Assembly (NCBI GenBank): GCA_003573635.1
Contig: QUTJ01031436.1
Coordinates: forward strand, 1-11,721
Length of the DNA stretch: 11,721 bases
From: Goniomonas avonlea
Taxonomy: Eukaryota > Cryptophyceae > Goniomonadida > Goniomonadaceae
Direction of reading: 5' to 3'
Shown: positions 7,777 through 11,721 of the stretch, piece after piece
Numbering within the stretch: position 1 is the stretch's first letter
Layout: each line of letters starts with the position of its first letter
The notes under the pieces: generated by a model
Databases searched by the model: none
The model's input: only the letters and a program-made list of their open reading frames with translations
Told to the model about the DNA's origin: nothing
Position numbers and translations under genes: made by a program

Positions 7777-8379
7777 ATGAATATACAGGTGTACCAGGAG
7801 CTCGCACACGCCACCATTGTGAGCCGTACCGTGTCTCAATCTCCTGAAGATGAGGCTTCCCCATTCGACAAATGGTCATATGCTTCCTTGCTGGGGCGTC
7901 GCATGAAGTGGCTCGCAGAGAATCCTGAGGCATCTCCTCTGGAAGATTCTTCCACAGCTGTCGCCTCTGATTCTGATACCTCTGTAGATGCTATCATTCA
8001 GGGGTACTTGATGGCTCTCCAACTTGAACCAGAAGAAGGATTGCCAGAGCGTGCCACAGAGCCAGGATCTAGAAATATTGTGCCAAGCCCAAATGAATTG
8101 GAGCCAGCTGGGGGTTCGCCAAGAGATGAGTCCAACTCTGAACTCAGTAGTGAGTGCTCGTTCGAGCACCTGCTGGTCGATACGACGACCTCAGATGTGC
8201 TTCGGTTACGACTAGCACCACCGGTAGGTGCTCACGTACCGTTCTCTGAAGGAAGCGCTGACTGGGGAGCTCATCCCACCACCATTGATGTCGAGACGGG
8301 AAGTAATTCGGACCTGACCTCCCAAACTTGCAGCGGGAATTCTGGAAGCTTTCCGGGAATTGCTGCATTTATGACCTGA
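7777..8379 (+). CDS. Acidic Ser/Pro-rich protein of unknown function
   Basis: A 200-residue open frame from the first Met, MNIQVYQELAHATIV. I do not recognise it. It has a short mixed N-terminal part with a possible helix (SPFDKWSYASLLGRRMKWL, about 28-46), then a long acidic stretch rich in Ser, Pro, Glu and Asp, typical of a disordered regulatory tail. There is no signal peptide, membrane segment or catalytic motif. An upstream in-frame exon is possible: ATG at 7695 (MNRCKILQALMAR), then GTGAGG at 7734 and an acceptor ending CTAAG at 7776. That is a 43-base intron in phase 0, giving 213 residues. The open frame is longer than chance frames nearby, which supports coding, but no homology backs it. 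Its stop is only 30 bases from the stop of the convergent heparanase-like gene. Confidence 0.6.
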   Translation: MNIQVYQELAHATIVSRTVSQSPEDEASPFDKWSYASLLGRRMKWLAENPEASPLEDSSTAVASDSDTSVDAIIQGYLMALQLEPEEGLPERATEPGSRNIVPSPNELEPAGGSPRDESNSELSSECSFEHLLVDTTTSDVLRLRLAPPVGAHVPFSEGSADWGAHPTTIDVETGSNSDLTSQTCSGNSGSFPGIAAFMT

Positions 8380-8394
8380 CTGAGCAAAGTACAT

Positions 8395-8400
8395 TTTATT
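8395..8400 (-). terminator. AATAAA polyadenylation signal of the heparanase-like gene
   Basis: On the minus strand AATAAA begins 9 bases after the TAG stop of the heparanase-like gene. Cleavage at the usual 10 to 30 bases beyond it would fall inside the final codons of the opposing plus-strand gene. Confidence 0.65.
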
Positions 8401-8409
8401 AATATTCAT

Positions 8410-10092
8410 CTAAGGACAACTGCTGAATCTAGCCCCGGGAACAACAACAAAGGCCAAACTCTCCCCGTCCACGCGGATTCCGGTGACACCCCGTTTCAAG
8501 GTACCAGAGAAAGTAGGCACAGCCCCCGTCGCGGGGTCCAACTCCCCGATTGCGCCGTTCACGGCCACAACCGGAGAAGTCAGTCTGGTGCCCGTCACGA
8601 GAAACTCCCAGCGCTGTTCGTACGATGAGTGAACGACATCAGGACTGCGGGAACAAGGCTTGGAAACACAACAAAACAGCTCAGACAATCAAACTCGAAA
8701 GCTTTCGTTGCGCTCTGCTTGCCGATAGGAAATTCGCACCTCGGGGGCGTGATTTGGTAGAACGAGATCGATCTCGACAGGGAGTGGTTCCAAGTTGACC
8801 AGGACAAGAGTGATTGAGCCTGGTTGATCGTCAGGGAGAAGGTCGCGTTGTTTCAGGAAGCCCCCATCCTGGCGAGTACACATGGCGTATGAGCGGAGAG
8901 ATCTAGCCAGAGATTCCTGTTCAAAGGTGAGAGCTGCCCATTCACGTACATGTGTTCTCACCTGCCCGAGAACCGGGAGCGCGACCTGACCGATCAGCTG
9001 GGCCCAAAGAGAACCAATGAAAAATGATGGATTGGCACTCCATGTGTCATTTTCGTGGCGCAGTAGACCGTAAGCACCGCCAATCAGCGTTTGGCGTGCC
9101 ATAAACTTGGTGCCCAACGAGGCAGCCGCGGCAAGTCGGTCGGCGTAGCAAAGGACAGACACGTACCCATCGCTGATGTTGGGGGCGCCACCAGCCCATG
9201 CACTGGCCGTCTCAGACAAGACCAGAGAAGCGTTCGGGAGATACAACGCTTGGGCTTTCCGAACCCAAGAGTCGGCTTGCATGAAACGATCAAACAGCCC
9301 GGTAGATACAAAGTCAGTCGATTCAGCATGATTTCCAGATTCATAGTAAAAGTGCCAACTGAGAAGATCAATGCTCTCCTGCGCCCCCAGTGCGGATAGG
9401 TTCCCAACAAATTCCAGAAGCCAGGTCTCTTTGCTGAACGGCGTGTCCTGGACCGAGGTAAGGGCGGGCCCAATGATCCAGGGACTAGCTGGCGTCCCTT
9501 GACCATGTGACCCATAGACGTCTTGAACAAGGGCAAGAAGAGCCTGGTAATCCAGGGCGTGTTGTGAGGGGCTGACGGGGGGGAGTTTGACGAGGGCGTA
9601 CTGGTCTGGTTCATTTCCAAGCTCAAACCCAACAATCGGGAGCCCACGGGCCTTGACCATGTTCAGAAAATCCCTAGCACGGGTTGAGTTCCATGTTGTA
9701 GAGTTTGTGGTTCCATTCTGGCGGTCCTCGGCGTTCAATCCCCACACAACGTCGGCACCGACAGCCATGGCAAAATCGGTGAGATGCTGGACATCGTCTG
9801 GCCCGTACGTGCACGCAGCTGTGTGACCAGCACTATCATAAAATGAGTAATCAGTCGCGGACCCGCCAATTCGGATCAGACCCGGGTGCAGCCCACGAAC
9901 AGAGGTGATCAGCCTCTCATCGGTCAGATTGAGGCCAGCAAAAGGTGGAGAATGGCACAGAGTCCCACTATCAATTGTCACCGCCAAAAATCGAGGATCT
10001 GTGCGGAACAGATTGGTATCGTTCACCACGACATCCACGCCTGCGATCAAGGGCAAGGCCAAGAGTAGGGTGAGGCTGCCCAGTCCCAGCAT
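8410..10092 (-). CDS. Heparanase-like glycoside hydrolase, family GH79
   Basis: Two exons, 10092-8695 and 8613-8410, give 533 residues, close to human heparanase (543). The 81-base intron has donor GTTTGA and acceptor CAG. An alternative acceptor at CCAAG would retain 15 further residues (intron 36 bases). Residues 1-18 are a signal peptide (MLGLGSLTLLLALPLIAG), so the enzyme is secreted or lysosomal. The proposed acid/base Glu161 lies in VGFELGNEPDQY and the nucleophile Glu294 in LVLSETASAWAGGAP; both match the two catalytic glutamates of heparanase. HFYYESGNHAESTD and MARQTLIGGAYGLL are further matches. The short second exon supplies the C-terminal beta domain (FLVTGTRLTSPVVAVNG). Several NxT/NxS sites suggest glycosylation. 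I see no long internal linker of the kind cut out of human heparanase, so it probably acts as a single chain. The substrate is probably a glucuronide-containing glycan, but specificity cannot be read. Confidence 0.93.
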
Positions 10093-10168
10093 CGCTTCGT
10101 TAAAGTTCGTTTATCGTGTTGACGCCATCGTTGACCTTGACCCTCGTGAGGCGCACAGAGAGAGAGAC
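10093..10168. promoter_or_regulatory. Head-to-head intergenic region, GH79 / Gly-Pro-rich gene
   Basis: Only 76 bases separate the two start codons, the shortest divergent gap here. It contains GTTTATCG and a run of AG repeats just before the plus-strand start (10157-10167). No TATA box was found. Both promoters must be extremely compact or overlap the first exons. Confidence 0.5.
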
Positions 10169-11721
10169 ATGCAGCAAGGAGGCGGGCCAAATAAGCGGCA
10201 ACGGATGGACGGGGGGGGCTACGGCGGTGATTGGAATGGACCTCCCCAAGGACGCGACAACTATGGCGGACAGTACAACCAGGGACCACCTTGTGAGTTG
10301 CTCATGCCTTTTTTTTGTTTCGAGAGTGTTTGCATCGTTCGCATATTCCAGCAAAACGAAAAGTCACAAAAAAGAAAAGTTGCAAACGCAAAAAAACTCA
10401 CAACTGCATTGCCAAAAACGCAGCGCACCATCAAGACCCCTACCGGCAGCAGCCTCAGGTATCAGAACCCGGGCCTTCTGGACTAGAGTGTGCTTGCCCA
10501 ATTGCATTCGAAGAAAAAAGAAGATTCCAAGAACAGGGGCACTCTTCAGGACGCCGCAAGCAAACGCAGCACTGTGGCAAGCCAAAAACAAACCCCTTCC
10601 CCAGGAATACTGCACCTTGTTACTCTGGTTACTCCCCACCAAACCTGTAACGACACCCACACACATCCAGAATGTGACCGCAAAAAACCGTAGACAGACA
10701 ATGAGAGTGGCCAAAAAGTGTCGATCATGAAATAATGTGTGCATGAAAAAACAAATCACAAGTCCATCCAACGTGCTTGTGCCCTTTCTGCTTTCTGCCT
10801 CTTGTCTGACACCTTGTTGCAGAATATGGGTGGTCCGAACATGGGTGGCCCGAATATGGGTGGCCCGATGATGGGCGGTCATCAGCCGCCGCCCCCGCAA
10901 CAACCACCCCAACAGCCACCACCGCCACAACAGCCGCCGCCGGCGGCGGCAAACAACAATCAGTCGACGACTGATCTCCTAGCCGCCGCTCAGTCCGCTC
11001 CTGGTGGGCTCAACGGCCTTTTGAGCAGCATCCTCTCCTCCAACCCTGGCCTCGTTCAAAATCTGTTGGGATCAGGTCTGCTCCCTTCTACATTCATTCG
11101 TGTGGCTGGGTGTTTACCGATACGGAACAGGTGCCCCGCCAGCGCCCGCACCCGCACCGAGCCCTGCTCCGAGCCAGACGCCTGCCAACGACCTTCTGGC
11201 ACTCCTTACTGGAGGCGGTGGTGGCGGCGGCAGTAGTGGTGGGGGCGGTGGCCTCGACCTCGCAGCTGTGCTCGCAAGCCTCGGTGGCGGGAGCTCTACG
11301 CAACAGACCTCCAACGATACTGGTGCCTCTAGCTTCCCAGTCTTTGCTTTATCGCTGTTGTCGCTCGATGCTCCCTGCCCTCTTTGGCAGACGCTTCCGG
11401 TCCGATGCGTGACTCCCAGCTCTTCCCGCTCCCTTCCGTCTCTCTCCCCCTCCCCCCCTCTCCCCCTCTCCCTCTTCTCCTCTCCCCTCTCTCCCTCCAC
11501 CTCCCCGGCCTCCTCTTCGCCCACCCCACACCGCCTACATGACAAATTTGACCGCCTGCTCCCGTCGTGTGTGCGCAACACACTCGCTTCCAGTCTAACC
11601 AAGCGTTCGAGTCAAGCCGCACCTGAACACGCACGCGCTGGCTCTCGCGTGCTCACTGTGGCCCACAGCGTCGGCACTCTCCGCCCTCCTCCCGCTGCTC
11701 GGCGGGGGCGGCAACTCCTCG
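10169..11721 (+). CDS. Gly/Pro/Gln-rich low-complexity protein, possibly RNA-associated (3' partial)
   Basis: Exons 10169-10292, 10424-10458 and 10823-11075, then an exon from 11131, join in phase through GT...AG introns of 131, 364 and 55 bases. The N-terminus has KRQRMD (a possible nuclear signal) and Gly/Tyr-rich sequence (GGGYGGDW, DNYGGQY). Exon 2 encodes HHQDPYRQQPQ. Exon 3 has tandem NMGGP repeats, a Pro/Gln block and leucine-rich motifs (TDLLAAAQ, GLNGLLSSILSS, GLVQNLLGSG). The exon from 11131 has a Pro/Ala run, NDLLALLTG, a poly-Gly/Ser linker and LDLAAVLASLGGG. The composition resembles prion-like RNA-binding proteins, but no RNA-recognition domain is visible. The end is unclear: a donor at 11323 and acceptor at 11390 would make a 68-base intron, while reading straight on keeps the frame open to the window edge. 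The function is not known. Confidence 0.7.
10823..10882 (+). repeat. 15-bp in-frame coding repeat (NMGGP)
   Basis: Four 15-base units at 10823, 10838, 10853 and 10868 encode NMGGP, NMGGP, NMGGP and MMGGH. They differ mostly at third codon positions, which suggests the repeated protein sequence is maintained. They sit at the very start of exon 3. Confidence 0.9.
11439..11498 (+). repeat. Sixty-base uninterrupted pyrimidine tract
   Basis: Sixty consecutive C/T bases, inside a broader pyrimidine-rich stretch (about 11420-11520). It may belong to the coding frame open from 11131 (then Ser/Pro/Leu-rich), to an intron, or to a 3' untranslated region. The frame stays open here simply because such sequence contains no stop codons on the plus strand, so openness is weak evidence for coding. 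Confidence 0.85.

Noticed and set aside
9084-9647. A 187-codon minus-strand frame within the heparanase-like gene.
   Set aside because: It is an alternative frame of the same strand; the GH79 frame has all the conserved motifs.
10559-10650. An extra exon within the long intron, encoding NTAPCYSGYSPPNL.
   Set aside because: No pair of splice sites keeps this frame in phase with the flanking exons.
10364-10930. A 188-codon minus-strand frame rich in Trp and His opposite the Gly/Pro-rich gene.
   Set aside because: It is antisense to a spliced gene with in-frame NMGGP repeats, and its composition simply reflects the opposite strand's repeats.
11114-11602. A 162-codon Glu/Arg/Gly-rich minus-strand frame.
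   Set aside because: Its composition comes from the purine strand of the pyrimidine tract, and stop codons are rare in such sequence.
1-11721. One pathway or gene cluster linking all eight genes.
   Set aside because: The products span unrelated processes and the alternating strands rule out a shared transcript.

Overview
This is nuclear DNA of a compact, intron-containing, probably unicellular eukaryote. The protein-coding regions split into exons joined by GT...AG introns, most only 43 to 87 bases long (a few 130 to 364). I cannot name the lineage. No tRNA, rRNA, transposon, CRISPR array or bacterial-type signal was seen. I built the gene models by eye from splice phase and protein-family conservation.

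Eight genes lie in strictly alternating orientation. From left to right: (1) minus, the N-terminal part of a mitochondrial-type acetyl-CoA synthetase running off the left edge through a (GACA)n microsatellite and a 35-bp tandem repeat; (2) plus, a FAM32A-type spliceosomal protein; (3) minus, an intronless, lipid-anchored C2-TerD fusion; (4) plus, a small unknown protein with a possible PP1-docking motif; (5) minus, a half-size ABCB-type ABC transporter of about 725 aa in four exons; (6) plus, an acidic Ser/Pro-rich unknown protein; (7) minus, a secreted GH79 heparanase-like enzyme; (8) plus, a Gly/Pro/Gln-rich low-complexity protein that runs off the right edge.

Because orientation alternates, every neighbouring pair is either head-to-head (gaps of 127, 421, 127 or fewer, and 76 bases) or tail-to-tail (gaps of 417, 491 and 30 bases). 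The head-to-head gaps are probably shared bidirectional promoters. The 30-base tail-to-tail gap implies overlapping transcripts.

Nothing indicates an operon or a single pathway. The products cover acetate activation, splicing, calcium/membrane-linked stress biology, membrane transport and glycan degradation. The most unusual items are the C2-TerD fusion with a predicted double lipid anchor, the tandem repeat that triplicates a splice donor, and the strict strand alternation.
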